Assembly: GCF_021026195.1 (NCBI RefSeq)
Contig: NZ_JAJNCT010000010.1
Location: 124,001 to 188,000 of the forward strand
Direction: 5' to 3'
From: Comamonas koreensis
GTDB lineage: Bacteria; Pseudomonadota; Gammaproteobacteria; Burkholderiales; Burkholderiaceae_C
Length of the DNA stretch: 64,000 nt
Below, one piece after another: positions 7,434 to 16,865 of this stretch. The notes under the pieces are model-generated. The model was not told the origin of the DNA and did no database searches. It saw only the letters and a list, made by a program, of their open reading frames with translations. The stretch's first letter is position 1; each line of letters starts with the position of its first letter. The position numbers and the translations under genes were made by a program.

Positions 7434-8372
7434 CTAAGATGCGCCCGCCCGGCCCTTGAGCCAGCTGCCAAAGGCCTGCAGCGCGGGCTGGGCGGGCATG
7501 GGCTCGGTCGCCAGCGGGGTCATCCAGTAATAGGCGCGGCTGCCTTTCAAAGGCTGCTCGCAGGCAACCACCAGCTCGCCCCGGGCCAGCTCATCCTCGA
7601 TCAGCATGGGCGGGATCAGCGCCACGCCCATGCCGGCGGCAGCGGCCACGGCCAGCATCGAGAACAGCTCATAGCGCGGGCCATCGAGCGCATGGGGGGC
7701 AGGCACGCCAGCGGCATCAAACCATTTGCGCCAGCCATCAGGCCGGGTGCTTTGCTGCAGCAGCGGCAGCTGGGCCAGCACGGGGGGCGATACGGTCAGG
7801 TAGGCACGGCCGCGCCCGCGCTGGGTGGCGCCTTCCAGCAGGCGCGGGCTGCAGACCGGCACGATCAGCTCGTCCATCAACCAGGTGGCCTGCGTGCCCG
7901 GCCACTGGCGCGCCTGCTCAGCGGTGCCGGCATAGATGGCGGCATCGACCAGGCGCTCGGTAAAGGCAAAGGGCCGGGTCTGCACATCGATATGCACCAC
8001 CACCCCCGGGTGCTGCTGCAGAAACTGCGGCAGGCGCGGCAACAGCCAGCGGGTGGCAAAGGTGGGCACGGCCGCAATGCTGATCGCGCCGCCTGCGCCC
8101 TGGTGGGCCATGATGTCCAAGGTGCCGCGCTCAATGCCCTGCAGCCACTGCGCCACCTGATGGCTGTACTGGTGGCCCGCAGGTGTAAGCACCATGCCGT
8201 GGCGCGAGCGCTTGAACAGCTGCACGCCCAGTTGCTCTTCCAGCGCAATGATCTGGCGCGAGACGGCGCTTTGCGTTAGCGCCAGCTCCTGGGCGGCGCG
8301 GGTATAGCTCTCGTGGCGGGCGGCGGCCTCAAAACAGGCCAGCGCCTGGGTCGAGGGAATCATTCGGCGCAT
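7434..8372 (-). CDS. LysR-family regulator divergent from gcdH
   Basis: A 312-residue transcriptional regulator with an N-terminal winged helix-turn-helix (IPSTQALACFEAAARHESY, AQELALTQSAVSRQI, LEEQLGVQLFKR) and a periplasmic-binding-type effector domain. The first helix resembles the GcvA subgroup. The ATG at 8372 is preferred over the upstream 8399 ATG because GGAG lies 6-7 nt before it. Divergent orientation from gcdH suggests it controls glutarate/lysine-degradation genes, probably sensing a dicarboxylate or CoA intermediate; this is inference from position. Confidence 0.9.
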   Translation of the reverse strand: MRRMIPSTQALACFEAAARHESYTRAAQELALTQSAVSRQIIALEEQLGVQLFKRSRHGMVLTPAGHQYSHQVAQWLQGIERGTLDIMAHQGAGGAISIAAVPTFATRWLLPRLPQFLQQHPGVVVHIDVQTRPFAFTERLVDAAIYAGTAEQARQWPGTQATWLMDELIVPVCSPRLLEGATQRGRGRAYLTVSPPVLAQLPLLQQSTRPDGWRKWFDAAGVPAPHALDGPRYELFSMLAVAAAAGMGVALIPPMLIEDELARGELVVACEQPLKGSRAYYWMTPLATEPMPAQPALQAFGSWLKGRAGAS

Positions 8373-8588
8373 ATCTTGTCTCCGAGGTGACGCATCCAAT
8401 CGCCTGGTTATTCTCTAGGACTGCACAGGGCAAACGTCTTTATAAATGCGTAGTTCGCATATCTGGATGATAAACAATCGTTTGCCGCCCTGCGACGGCG
8501 GGCCTACCATGGCGGCTGTTTTGGCAGGCCCGCGCTTCTGCGCCCGGCCTCGCCTTCCGATACGCGAATACCGATCCAAGGAGCAGAC

Positions 8589-9779
8589 ATGGCGCAATTC
8601 ACCTGGGAAGATCCCTTCCACCTCGACGAACAACTGACCGAAGACGAGCGCATGATCCGCGACGCGGCCCGTGCCTACTGCCGCGACAAGCTGGCACCGC
8701 GCGTGCAGGAAATGTTCCGCAAGGAATCGGTGGACACCAGCATCTTCCGTGAGATGGGCGAGCTGGGCCTGCTGGGCCCCACCATCCCGACCGAGTACGG
8801 TGGCGCCGGCCTCAACTATGTGAGCTACGGCCTGGTGGCACGCGAGATCGAGTACATCGACTCGGGCTACCGCTCGATGGCGTCGGTGCAGTCCTCGCTG
8901 GTGATGGTGCCGATCAACGAGTTCGGCACCGAAGCGCAAAAGCAGAAGTACCTGCCCAAGCTGGCATCGGGCGAGTTCATCGGCTGCTTTGGCCTGACCG
9001 AGCCTGACCACGGCTCCGACCCTGGCAGCATGGCCACCCGCGCCTACAAGGTGGATGGCGGCTACAAGCTCAAGGGCAGCAAGATGTGGATCACCAACAG
9101 CCCCATCGCCGATGTGTTCGTAGTCTGGGCCAAGGAAGTCTCCGAAGGCGGCGCCGTTGGCCAGATCCGTGGCTTTGTGCTGGAAAAGGGCATGAAGGGC
9201 CTGTCGGCTCCTGCGATCCACGGCAAGGTGGGTCTGCGTGCCTCGATCACCGGCGAAATCGTCATGGATGACGTGTTTGTGCCCGAAGAAAACGCCTTCC
9301 CCGAAGTGCGTGGTTTGAAGGGCCCCTTCACCTGCCTGAACAGCGCCCGCTTTGGCATTGCCTGGGGTGCGATGGGTGCGGCCGAGTTCTGCTGGCACAC
9401 CGCCCGCCAGTACACGATGGACCGCAAGCAGTTTGGCCGCCCCTTGGCCGCCAACCAGCTGATCCAGAAAAAGCTGGCCGACATGCAGACCGAAATCACC
9501 CTGGGCCTGCAAGCGGCACTGCGCGTGGGCCGCATGAAGGACGAGCACCAGAACGTGATCGAGATCACGTCGCTGATCAAGCGCAACAACTGCGGCAAGT
9601 CGCTGGACATTGCCCGCCTGGCCCGCGACATGATGGGCGGCAACGGCATCAGCGACGAGTTCGGTGTGGCCCGCCACCTGGTCAACCTGGAAGTGGTGAA
9701 CACCTACGAAGGCACGCACGATGTGCATGCGCTGATCCTGGGTCGCGCCCAGACCGGCATCGCCGCGTTCGCCAACTAA
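8589..9779 (+). CDS. gcdH: Glutaryl-CoA dehydrogenase
   Basis: A 396-residue FAD flavoprotein that oxidises and decarboxylates glutaryl-CoA to crotonyl-CoA in lysine, tryptophan and benzoate-type degradation. Acyl-CoA dehydrogenase N, middle and C domains are all present. The middle-domain motif is [17 protein letters not shown], and the catalytic base region near the end is [16 protein letters not shown] with Glu about 374. [17 protein letters not shown] and [14 protein letters not shown] are GCDH-like. AAGGAG lies 6 nt before the ATG. It is followed by a double hairpin and the CaiB-type CoA-transferase gene, which likely supplies glutaryl-CoA. Confidence 0.95.
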   Translation: MAQFTWEDPFHLDEQLTEDERMIRDAARAYCRDKLAPRVQEMFRKESVDTSIFREMGELGLLGPTIPTEYGGAGLNYVSYGLVAREIEYIDSGYRSMASVQSSLVMVPINEFGTEAQKQKYLPKLASGEFIGCFGLTEPDHGSDPGSMATRAYKVDGGYKLKGSKMWITNSPIADVFVVWAKEVSEGGAVGQIRGFVLEKGMKGLSAPAIHGKVGLRASITGEIVMDDVFVPEENAFPEVRGLKGPFTCLNSARFGIAWGAMGAAEFCWHTARQYTMDRKQFGRPLAANQLIQKKLADMQTEITLGLQAALRVGRMKDEHQNVIEITSLIKRNNCGKSLDIARLARDMMGGNGISDEFGVARHLVNLEVVNTYEGTHDVHALILGRAQTGIAAFAN

Positions 9780-9798
9780 GAACGGCCCGAGCCCCCTC

Positions 9799-9866
9799 GC
9801 ATGCAGACTCGCTGCATGCCCGCCCACAACCCACTTCACCGCAGGCGCTGCGTGGGTGGGTTGTGG
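9799..9866 (+). terminator. Tandem hairpins after gcdH
   Basis: The first hairpin is GCATGCAG/CTGCATGC (9799-9806 with 9812-9819). The second has 11-bp arms, CCACAACCCAC (9824-9834) and GTGGGTTGTGG (9856-9866), followed by TGTTTTGTG. The second is the likely terminator; the weak T-run could allow read-through into the CoA-transferase gene. Confidence 0.65.
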
Positions 9867-10010
9867 TGTTTTGTGATCGCTTAACCACCCCCTTGCCGGA
9901 TGCGAATGGCGCCGCCCTGAGGCCGCACGTACCATCGGCGAGTTTTGCAGAAATTTCTTGCTGCAGCGCCTGTTGCACATGCATGGGCAGCTATCGAATT
10001 TGGAGACACC

Positions 10011-11249
10011 ATGACCGCAAGCATCGCGCCGCTGGACGGCATCAAAGTTCTGGATCTGTCGCGGGTGCTGGCCGGCCCCTGGTGCGCGCAGATGCTCGGT
10101 GACCTGGGCGCTGAGGTGATCAAGGTCGAGCGGCCCGAAGCCGGTGACGACACGCGCCACTGGGGCCCTCCCTACCTGCACACCGATGACGGCACCAAGA
10201 CCGAGCAGGCCAGCTACTACACCTGCTGCAACCGCAACAAGCGCAGCATCACCATCGACATGGCCTCGCCCCAGGGCCAGGCGCTGATTGTCGAGCTGGC
10301 CAAGGATGCCGACATCCTCGTCGAGAACTTCAAGGTCGGCGGCCTCAAGGGCTATGGCCTCGACTATGAAAGCCTGCGCAAGATCAACCCGCGCCTGATC
10401 TACTGCTCGGTCACCGGCTTTGGCCAGACCGGCCCCTACGCTCCGCGCGCTGGCTACGACCTGATGGTGCAGGCGATGAGCGGCATGATGAGCATCACCG
10501 GCCATCCTGATGGCGAGCCCGGTGGCGGCCCGCTCAAGGTGGGCGTCGCGGTCACCGATGTGTTCACCGGTATTTATTCCTGCTGCTCCATCCTGGCCGC
10601 GCTGCAGGCACGCCACCGGACCGGCGAAGGCCAGCACATCGACATGGCGCTGCTGGATGTGGGCATGGCCGTGCTGGCCAACCAGGCCGTGGGCTACCTG
10701 AATGCAGACGATATTCCGCAGCGCGCAGGCAATATCCACCCCAGCGTGGGGCCCTACCAGGATTTCCCCAGCAAGGACGGCAATGTGCTGCTGGCCATTG
10801 GCAACGACGGCCAGTTCGCCCGCTTTTGCGCCGCCACCGGTAATGAGGCCTGGGCGCAGGACCCGCGCTTTACCCGCAACTCGGGCCGCATCATCCACCG
10901 CAAGGATTTGCAGGAACTGATGTACCCACTGATGAAGACACGCACCACCGCCGAATGGATTGCGCTGCTTGAAGACAAGGCCGTCCCCTGCGGCCCCATC
11001 AACAACATCGCCCAGGCCTTTGAGGATGCGCAGGTGATTGCACGTGGCCTGCATGTGCAGATCCCGCGCGATGCCGGCGACCAGATCGGCACCATCAGCA
11101 CCGTCGCCAGCCCCATGCGGCTGACCGCCACCCCGCCGGTGGTGCGCCGCCCACCACCCGCGATGGGCCAGCACACCGACGAGATCCTGGCCGAGCTGGG
11201 CCGCTCACCCGCGCAGATTGCGCAGCTGCACAGCGAAGGCGTGGTCTAA
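10011..11249 (+). CDS. CaiB/BaiF family III CoA-transferase
   Basis: A 412-residue cytoplasmic family III CoA-transferase that transfers CoA between acyl-CoA donors and a carboxylic acid. Motifs include LDGIKVLDLSRVLAGPWCAQ at the N-terminus, the CoA-binding NRNKRSITIDM, ENFKVGGL, and the catalytic Asp in GYDLMVQAMSGM (D150). The ATG at 10011 is chosen because GGAGA precedes it by 5 nt; the frame extends upstream to 9945 without support. Its place next to gcdH suggests a succinyl-CoA:glutarate CoA-transferase role, but substrate specificity is inferred. Confidence 0.9.
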   Translation: MTASIAPLDGIKVLDLSRVLAGPWCAQMLGDLGAEVIKVERPEAGDDTRHWGPPYLHTDDGTKTEQASYYTCCNRNKRSITIDMASPQGQALIVELAKDADILVENFKVGGLKGYGLDYESLRKINPRLIYCSVTGFGQTGPYAPRAGYDLMVQAMSGMMSITGHPDGEPGGGPLKVGVAVTDVFTGIYSCCSILAALQARHRTGEGQHIDMALLDVGMAVLANQAVGYLNADDIPQRAGNIHPSVGPYQDFPSKDGNVLLAIGNDGQFARFCAATGNEAWAQDPRFTRNSGRIIHRKDLQELMYPLMKTRTTAEWIALLEDKAVPCGPINNIAQAFEDAQVIARGLHVQIPRDAGDQIGTISTVASPMRLTATPPVVRRPPPAMGQHTDEILAELGRSPAQIAQLHSEGVV

Positions 11250-11277
11250 GGGCTGGCGCTATTGCTTTGATGCACCG

Positions 11278-11297
11278 AGGGCCGCTGTCGCGGCCCT
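11278..11297. terminator. Intrinsic terminator between convergent genes
   Basis: A perfect 8-bp stem AGGGCCGC/GCGGCCCT closes a TGTC tetraloop. It is followed by TCTTGTTG on the plus strand and lies between the CoA-transferase and the minus-strand alkyltransferase gene. Confidence 0.75.
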
Positions 11298-11318
11298 TCT
11301 TGTTGATGGCGTCAGCGC

Positions 11319-12056
11319 TCAGTCAAACAGACCCAGGCTGATGCCATCGCCCAGCGCTGCGCCCTCCCACTCCAGCATTTGCAATTTGGTGCGCGTACCG
11401 CCATTGGCCGAGAAGCCGCCGCGTGCACCATGCGCCGCCAAGATGCGGTGGCAGGGCACCACGGGTGCAAAGGGGTTGGCCCCCAGCGCCTGGCCTACCG
11501 CACGGGCCATCCCCTTGCCACCCAAGTCGTCGGCCAGGTCACCATAGCTGCGCGTCTGCCCTGGCTCAATGGCCAGCGCCAGCTGGTAGACCGCACGCGA
11601 AAAATCCGGCACCCCATGCCAGTCGAGCACCACATCATCGAGCAGCGGCAAACCGCTCTGCGCGGACCAGCGGTTCAGGGTCAGCAGGCTGCGCAGGTCG
11701 CCCAGCACGGGGGCAGGTGCATCCGGCCAGCGCGCGCTGCCCTCCGGTTCACTGGTCTCCTGGCGCCCGGCCAGCAGCCACTGCACGCCGGCCACCGCCT
11801 GCAAAGCCTGGGCACTCAGATCACCGGGCGCCTGCGCCTGTGGCCACAAGCCCTCGCGGCGCTGGCGGGCATGCTCCAGCAGGCGCATCTGTGTAGCCTC
11901 CAGGCTGGGCTCGGGCAGCCGCAGCGCGACAACGGCTTGCGCACCCCAGGCAATGCCGCAGACACCCAGGCGGGTGCGGAACAAGGCATGGCCCGTTTGC
12001 GCAGCATCCCAGGCATCGCCGGGCGGGGAGCGGGAAGAAAGCGGCTCAGTGTTCAT
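11319..12056 (-). CDS. Methylated-DNA--protein-cysteine methyltransferase, long form
   Basis: A 245-residue suicide DNA-repair protein of the Ogt/Ada C-terminal type. The C-terminal domain holds VYQLALAIEPGQTRSYGDLA, ARAVGQALGANP, and the acceptor motif VVPCHRIL, then GGFSANGGTRTKLQMLEWEG. The N-terminal part is longer than in compact Ogt proteins, with an extra segment rich in Pro, Ser and Glu (about residues 75-115). The ATG at 12056 is chosen because residues before it look non-coding. It is divergent from the nucleoside deaminase. A second, shorter homologue lies at 24221-24754. Confidence 0.88.
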   Translation of the reverse strand: MNTEPLSSRSPPGDAWDAAQTGHALFRTRLGVCGIAWGAQAVVALRLPEPSLEATQMRLLEHARQRREGLWPQAQAPGDLSAQALQAVAGVQWLLAGRQETSEPEGSARWPDAPAPVLGDLRSLLTLNRWSAQSGLPLLDDVVLDWHGVPDFSRAVYQLALAIEPGQTRSYGDLADDLGGKGMARAVGQALGANPFAPVVPCHRILAAHGARGGFSANGGTRTKLQMLEWEGAALGDGISLGLFD

Positions 12057-12187
12057 GCCCCGCATCTTGCCCCCACCATGCCGACCCCGCAAGCCGCAGT
12101 GCCACTGTCAGCCTTTGCTGCCCCACCCGCGCGGCTGTCTGGGGTGACAGGACAATCAAGCCCGTGTTCCCCGATAAGAAGATCCCC

Positions 12188-12673
12188 ATGACCGACACCC
12201 TGCAAGCCCAGCACGCCGCCATCATGCGCGAGGTGCTAGCCAGCGCCCACGGCAACCGCCATCTGCACAAAGGCCGCCCCTTTGCCGCAGCGATTGCCGA
12301 TGATGCGGGCCGCATTCTGGGCCGGGGCGTCAACACCATCAGCCAGACGCAGGACATGACGGGCCACGCCGAGATGGAAGCCATCCGCGACTGCTGCCAC
12401 CAACGCCAGCTGCCGCATCTGCAGGGGCTGACGGTCTATGCCTCCGGCCACCCCTGCCCCATGTGCCTGGCGGCGATTGTGGCGGGCCAGGCCAAGCAGG
12501 TGTTTTTTGCGTTTGACAATGCCGATGCGGCGCCTTTCGGGCTGTCGAGCGAAGGCGTTTACCAGCGCCTGGGCTTGCAATTGCAATCGCCGCCTCTGCC
12601 CATCCAGCGGCTGGATCTGGGCATCAGCGCAGCGCAGCTTTATGGCGATGCGCCCTGGCCCAGCGCGGACTAA
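12188..12673 (+). CDS. Nucleoside deaminase, CDA-fold zinc enzyme
   Basis: A 161-residue zinc-dependent deaminase with the paired motifs GHAEMEAIRDCC (zinc His plus catalytic Glu) and HPCPMCLAAIV (two zinc cysteines). These place it in the guanine/cytosine deaminase-like group near TadA. The C-terminal LSSEGVYQRL differs from TadA. The frame opens at a GTG (12164) but ATG 12188 is the likelier start. The substrate cannot be read with confidence: a free base or nucleoside is more likely than tRNA, given the small size and lack of the TadA C-terminal features. Confidence 0.85.
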   Translation: MTDTLQAQHAAIMREVLASAHGNRHLHKGRPFAAAIADDAGRILGRGVNTISQTQDMTGHAEMEAIRDCCHQRQLPHLQGLTVYASGHPCPMCLAAIVAGQAKQVFFAFDNADAAPFGLSSEGVYQRLGLQLQSPPLPIQRLDLGISAAQLYGDAPWPSAD

Positions 12674-12775
12674 GACACCCCGCACATTGCCTTCGCGCTT
12701 TGCGTTGGCTTTACGTCTGCCCCTTATGATCGGGCAGCTTTTTTTGGCGGCCACGCCGCCCTTCCCTCCGCTTGC

Positions 12776-14308
12776 ATGACCCCGCTTTCTCCCCCGCCCT
12801 CAACCGTTGACCGCCAAGCACTGCGCTGGATTGCTGCGCTGTTTGTGCTGGTCATGGCCAGCCGTCTGCTGGCCTCGCACGGGGTGTCCTGGGACCAGAA
12901 CGAGCAGCTGGTCTGGTCGCAGCAATTGGAGCTGGGCTATGGGCCCCAGCCCCCGCTCTACACCTGGCTGCAATGGGCCCTGGTGGGGGTGCTGGGCCCC
13001 AGCACCTTGGCGGTGGTGCTGCTCAAAAACAGCCTGATCGCACTGAGCTTTGTCTTTATGCTGCTGGCCGCACGCCAAGTGCTGCCCGCGCGCCAGGCCT
13101 GGCTGGCCGCTGCCGGCATGACCTGGCTGCCCGGCATTGCCTGGCAGTTGCTGCGTGACCAGACCCATACGGTGATGCTGACCTGCGCCATCTGCGCGAC
13201 ATGGTGGCTGCTGCTGCGCCAGTTGCGCCAGCCGCGCCCACTGGGCTTTGTCTACCTGGGCCTGGTGGTCGCCTGGGGCATGCTGTCCAAGTACAGCTAC
13301 CTGCTGGTCGCCGTCACCCTGCTGCTGGCCTGCCTGAGCATGGCCAGCACGCGCCGCGCGCTGTTGTCGCGCGGCTGGTGGCTCACGCCGCTGATCAGCA
13401 TCGCGCTGGTCGCCCCGCATGCCTGGTGGGTGCTGGAGCACTGGCAAGCGGCCAGCGGCGCCACGCTGGACAAGCTGCACCCGGCAGAGACCAGCTCCTA
13501 CCTCAGCGGCCTGGCCCACGGCCTGCGCGATCTGCTGGCCTTCTTGCTGCTGGCGGTGCTGCCCTGGCTGCTGATGGCGCGTTGGACCAGTGGGCGCTTT
13601 TGGCAACAGCCCGCGGCTGCGAGCGGCGCTGAAAACAACAGCCCCACACCTGACTGGCTGGTGCCGCTACTGCGCCGCTATATGGCGCTGGTGGCGGGCG
13701 CGCTCGCGCTGATGGCGCTGGCCGGCGCGGCCAAATTCGATGGCCGCTGGATCCAGCCGCTGCTACTGGTTTTTCCGCTCTATGTGCTGGCCCGCTGGCC
13801 GGCGCTGGCGCAGTCGGACAAAAGCCGCCGGCGCTATCTGCTGGCCTGCCTGGGCATGCTGGTGCTGGTCTGGTCGCTGGCCTTGCTGGCGCCGCTGCGC
13901 GATGCCAAGCGCGGCAAGGGTGACCGCCTCAACTGGCAGCTGGACCTGATCGCCAGCACCTTGCGCCAGGCCGGCTACCAAGGCCAGGGCATGGTGCTGG
14001 CCGAGCACCACACCACCGGTGGCGTCATGCGCATTCTGTTCCCCCAGGCCAAGATCGTGGTCTGCGATGCGGACGAGCCGGGCTTTCATATGGACTGCGC
14101 CTGGCAGGCTGCCGAAAGCGCGCGCCGCCAGCACCTGCCTTGGCTGCAAATCTCCACCGAGGACCCGGCCCCCGACGCCTGGTGGTGGGCCGCCTGGCCC
14201 GTCGATGCCATGCTGCAGGTGCAAGAGGCCGAGCTGCCCTACCGCTGGACCGACCCGGCGATCGAGCAGATGCAGATGAACTTTGTGGTGTCCCCGGCGG
14301 GCAGATAA
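12776..14308 (+). CDS. Glycosyltransferase family 39 / ArnT-like membrane protein
   Basis: A 510-residue inner-membrane protein with about 10-12 hydrophobic helices and a C-terminal soluble domain, as in PMT_2/GT39 or ArnT-like (GT83) transferases using polyprenyl-phosphate sugars. The first periplasmic loop carries SWDQNEQLVWSQQ followed by YGPQPPLYTWLQW, the usual place of the catalytic acid and conserved Pro-Pro-Leu-Tyr. The C-terminal soluble part (about 390-510) contains VVCDADEPGFHMDC. It probably glycosylates an envelope component, with the acceptor unknown. It stands alone among genes of other function, followed after 50 bp by a hydrolase. Confidence 0.85.
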   Translation: MTPLSPPPSTVDRQALRWIAALFVLVMASRLLASHGVSWDQNEQLVWSQQLELGYGPQPPLYTWLQWALVGVLGPSTLAVVLLKNSLIALSFVFMLLAARQVLPARQAWLAAAGMTWLPGIAWQLLRDQTHTVMLTCAICATWWLLLRQLRQPRPLGFVYLGLVVAWGMLSKYSYLLVAVTLLLACLSMASTRRALLSRGWWLTPLISIALVAPHAWWVLEHWQAASGATLDKLHPAETSSYLSGLAHGLRDLLAFLLLAVLPWLLMARWTSGRFWQQPAAASGAENNSPTPDWLVPLLRRYMALVAGALALMALAGAAKFDGRWIQPLLLVFPLYVLARWPALAQSDKSRRRYLLACLGMLVLVWSLALLAPLRDAKRGKGDRLNWQLDLIASTLRQAGYQGQGMVLAEHHTTGGVMRILFPQAKIVVCDADEPGFHMDCAWQAAESARRQHLPWLQISTEDPAPDAWWWAAWPVDAMLQVQEAELPYRWTDPAIEQMQMNFVVSPAGR

Positions 14309-14358
14309 ACACCGCCCGGCGCCACTAAGATGCGGTCATTTCCCTCGCCGCCGAGACC

Positions 14359-15156
14359 ATGACTGACACTGCCGCCATCGCCCAAGAACACTGGATCAGC
14401 CTGCCCCAACAGGGCCGGCTGTATGCCAAGACCTGGACCCCGAGCACCGCACACCAAGCGCCGCTGGTGCTGATGCATGACTCGCTGGGGTCGGTAGCGT
14501 TGTGGAGGGATCTGCCGGCGCAACTGGCCCAGGCCACGGGCCGGCAGGTGATCGCCTATGACCGCCTGGGCTTTGGCCAATCGGATGCGCGCAGCGGCAC
14601 GCTGTCGGCGCAGTTTGTAGGCGAAGAAGCGCAGTTGTACTTCCCCGTCGTGTGCCAGCATCTGGGTCTGGACCGCTTTGCCTTGCTGGGCCACAGCGTG
14701 GGTGGCGGCATGGGTATTGCTATTGCGGCCGGCGCGGGCCAGGACTGTACGGCACTGGTGACCATCGCCGCCCAGGCCTTTGTCGAAGACCGCACGCGGG
14801 CGGGCATTGCCGAGGCACGCGCGCTCTTCCAGGACGCTGCGCAGCTGGAGCGCCTGGCCAAATACCACGGCAGCAAGGCACGCTGGGTGGTGGATGCCTG
14901 GACGGAGACCTGGCTCAGCCCCGCGTTTAGCGATTGGAACGTGGACGCCTGGCTGCCCGGCCTGCAATGCCCTCTGCTCGCCATCCATGGTGAGCTGGAT
15001 GAATACGGCAGCACCGCGCACCCAGAGCGCATTGCCCGCCAGGCGGGTGCCGGTGGCCAGACCGAGATCATCGCCGGCGCCCACCATGTGCCGCACCGCG
15101 AAATGGCCGAGCAGGTGCTCGGCCGGGTGCAGACGTTTCTGGCGCAGGCCGACTGA
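14359..15156 (+). CDS. Alpha/beta hydrolase
   Basis: A 265-residue alpha/beta-fold hydrolase. It shows the strand-turn motif LVLMHDSLGSVALWRDLPAQ (oxyanion region), VIAYDRLGFGQSDAR, the nucleophile elbow LLGHSVGGGM (Ser in G-H-S-V-G), an acidic residue near LLAIHGELDEYG, and the catalytic His in AGAHHVPHREM. It has no signal peptide and is cytoplasmic. The substrate (ester, lactone or peptide-like) is unknown. It ends 15 bp from the stop of the convergent SDR gene. Confidence 0.88.
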   Translation: MTDTAAIAQEHWISLPQQGRLYAKTWTPSTAHQAPLVLMHDSLGSVALWRDLPAQLAQATGRQVIAYDRLGFGQSDARSGTLSAQFVGEEAQLYFPVVCQHLGLDRFALLGHSVGGGMGIAIAAGAGQDCTALVTIAAQAFVEDRTRAGIAEARALFQDAAQLERLAKYHGSKARWVVDAWTETWLSPAFSDWNVDAWLPGLQCPLLAIHGELDEYGSTAHPERIARQAGAGGQTEIIAGAHHVPHREMAEQVLGRVQTFLAQAD

Positions 15157-15170
15157 GCCTGCGCCTTTCT

Positions 15171-15830
15171 TCAATAGGCCACAGTGAAGCGCGCCTTGCT
15201 GTGCAGATGCTGCTCCAGCGCATCGACCAGGGCTACGGCCAAATCCGCTGCCGAGATATCGCCAGGGCTGCCATCGGCTTGCCACAGCGGCTCGTCCTTG
15301 CCGGTGCGGTACTGGCCAGTGCGGCCCTGGCTTTGCGCGGCTGATCCGCCATGGAAGCCCACAGGCGGGCTCAGCAGGGTCCAGTCCAGGGCGCTCTCTT
15401 TTTGCAGCGCGCTGTACATGTCGCGGGCCGCACTGGCGCCGGGCTTGATGGCAGCGGGGAACTCGGGTGAATCCACCAGCTGCTGGCCGTTCACATACAG
15501 GCTGCCAGCGCCGCCCACCACCAGGTAGCGGGCCACACCGGCTGCGCGGGTGCCGGCCTCGATGGCCTGCGAGCCCTTGAGGAAGTCCTCGTAGATATTC
15601 GGGTTGGTCCAGCCTGCGTTGTAGGCCGACAGCACGGCATCGCTGCCGGTGGCCGCCTTTTGCACCACGGCCGCATCCATCACATCCCCCTGCAGCACTT
15701 GCAGATGCGGGCGGGGCGCCAGATTGGCGGGGTCGCGCACCAGAGCCACCACCTCGTGGCCACGCCGCAGCAATTCATCAAGCAGTGCAGCGCCTACAAA
15801 ACCGGTCGATCCAATCAGTGTGACTTTCAT
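15171..15830 (-). CDS. NAD(P)-binding SDR/NmrA-like oxidoreductase
   Basis: A 219-residue Rossmann-fold protein starting MKVTLIGSTGFVGAALLDEL, with the GxxGxxG dinucleotide motif at residues 7-13. It continues HEVVALVRDPANL and DAVLSAYNAG, and resembles NAD(P)H-binding YwnB/NmrA-type proteins (atypical SDR). No catalytic YxxxK is clearly placed. The ATG at 15830 begins exactly at the Rossmann strand. It is divergent from a LysR regulator 132 bp away, a typical regulator-target pair. Confidence 0.88.
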   Translation of the reverse strand: MKVTLIGSTGFVGAALLDELLRRGHEVVALVRDPANLAPRPHLQVLQGDVMDAAVVQKAATGSDAVLSAYNAGWTNPNIYEDFLKGSQAIEAGTRAAGVARYLVVGGAGSLYVNGQQLVDSPEFPAAIKPGASAARDMYSALQKESALDWTLLSPPVGFHGGSAAQSQGRTGQYRTGKDEPLWQADGSPGDISAADLAVALVDALEQHLHSKARFTVAY

Positions 15831-15962
15831 CGTATTTCCTTCGCATGGACAAAGGCGGGCAGCCCCTGCGCCACGCCAAGACCACACTGTATGCCGGTCG
15901 AGCGGCATTGATAATCCCTCCCATCCAAGCATTTCTTTGAAGCTGTGCTTCATAATCAACCG

Positions 15963-16865
15963 ATGGAAGACCTCAAGCGCATGGCTATTTTTGCGACCGT
16001 GGTCGAGCAAGGCTCGATGACAGCGGCCGCGCGTCTGCTGGGCATGAGCGCCTCGGCCGTCAGCCAGCAGGTGCGGCACCTGGAAGCCCAAGCGGGCCTG
16101 CCGCTGATGCACCGCACCACGCGCAGGCTCAGCCTGTCCGATGCCGGGCAGCGCTTTTATGCGCAGTGCGCGGTGATGCTGCAGGCCGCGCGCCAGGCCC
16201 GCGCCGAGTTGGATGCCGAGCGCGACGAGCCCGTGGGCGAGCTGCGCATTGCCGCGGTGCTGGGCCTGGCCGCACCGCTGGGCCGGGCGCTGGCTCCGTT
16301 GCTGCATGCCCACCCGCAGCTGCGGCTGCAGTTGCTGCTCGATGATTCGCACAGCGACCTGGTAGCAGAGCGGGTGGACATTGCCATCCGCCTGGGCGAG
16401 CTGCCCGACTCCCACTGGGTGGCCCGACCGCTGGGCACCCTGCCCTGGTGGATATGCGCCGCGCCCGCGCTGGCCCAAGGCAGGCCCGTGCCGCAACACC
16501 CACAGGCTTTGCAGGCCTGGCCCTGGATGGCGCGCAACATCGGCAAGACCACCAGCGCCAGCATGCAGCTGCAGCACCGCCACAGCGGCGAGGTGGTGAT
16601 GCTGCACACGACGCCACGCATCATCAGCAACCAGCAGTACGCACTGCAGCAGCTGTGCAGCGAGGGGCTGGGCTTGGCGCGGCTGTTTTCGCTGGAAGTG
16701 GCCGACCAGGTGCGCAGCGGCCAGCTGCTGCACCTGCTGCCCGACTGGGACTGCGGCAGCCTGCGCATCTCCGCCCTCACCCCCGAGCGCCACGCACTGC
16801 CCGCGCGTGTGCGGCTGGCCCTCGCCACCTTGCAGGCCCACTTTGCGCCGCTGGCGCTGTCCTGA
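15963..16865 (+). CDS. LysR-family regulator
   Basis: A 300-residue LysR protein. The N-terminal helix-turn-helix is FATVVEQGSMTAAARLLGMS, then ASAVSQQVRHLEAQAGLPLM, and a substrate-binding domain follows. DLKRMAIFATVVEQGSMTAA is typical of the CrgA/DsdC-like aromatic-responsive subgroup. ATG 15963 is preferred over an in-frame GTG at 15945. It is divergent from the SDR gene 15171-15830 and probably controls it. The effector is unknown. Confidence 0.9.
   Translation: MEDLKRMAIFATVVEQGSMTAAARLLGMSASAVSQQVRHLEAQAGLPLMHRTTRRLSLSDAGQRFYAQCAVMLQAARQARAELDAERDEPVGELRIAAVLGLAAPLGRALAPLLHAHPQLRLQLLLDDSHSDLVAERVDIAIRLGELPDSHWVARPLGTLPWWICAAPALAQGRPVPQHPQALQAWPWMARNIGKTTSASMQLQHRHSGEVVMLHTTPRIISNQQYALQQLCSEGLGLARLFSLEVADQVRSGQLLHLLPDWDCGSLRISALTPERHALPARVRLALATLQAHFAPLALS

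Noticed and set aside
8415..11174. A 919-codon open frame on the minus strand across gcdH and the CoA-transferase
   Set aside because: It is the antisense shadow of two well-supported plus-strand genes in GC-rich DNA and shows only low-complexity His/Gly/Ala-rich translation.
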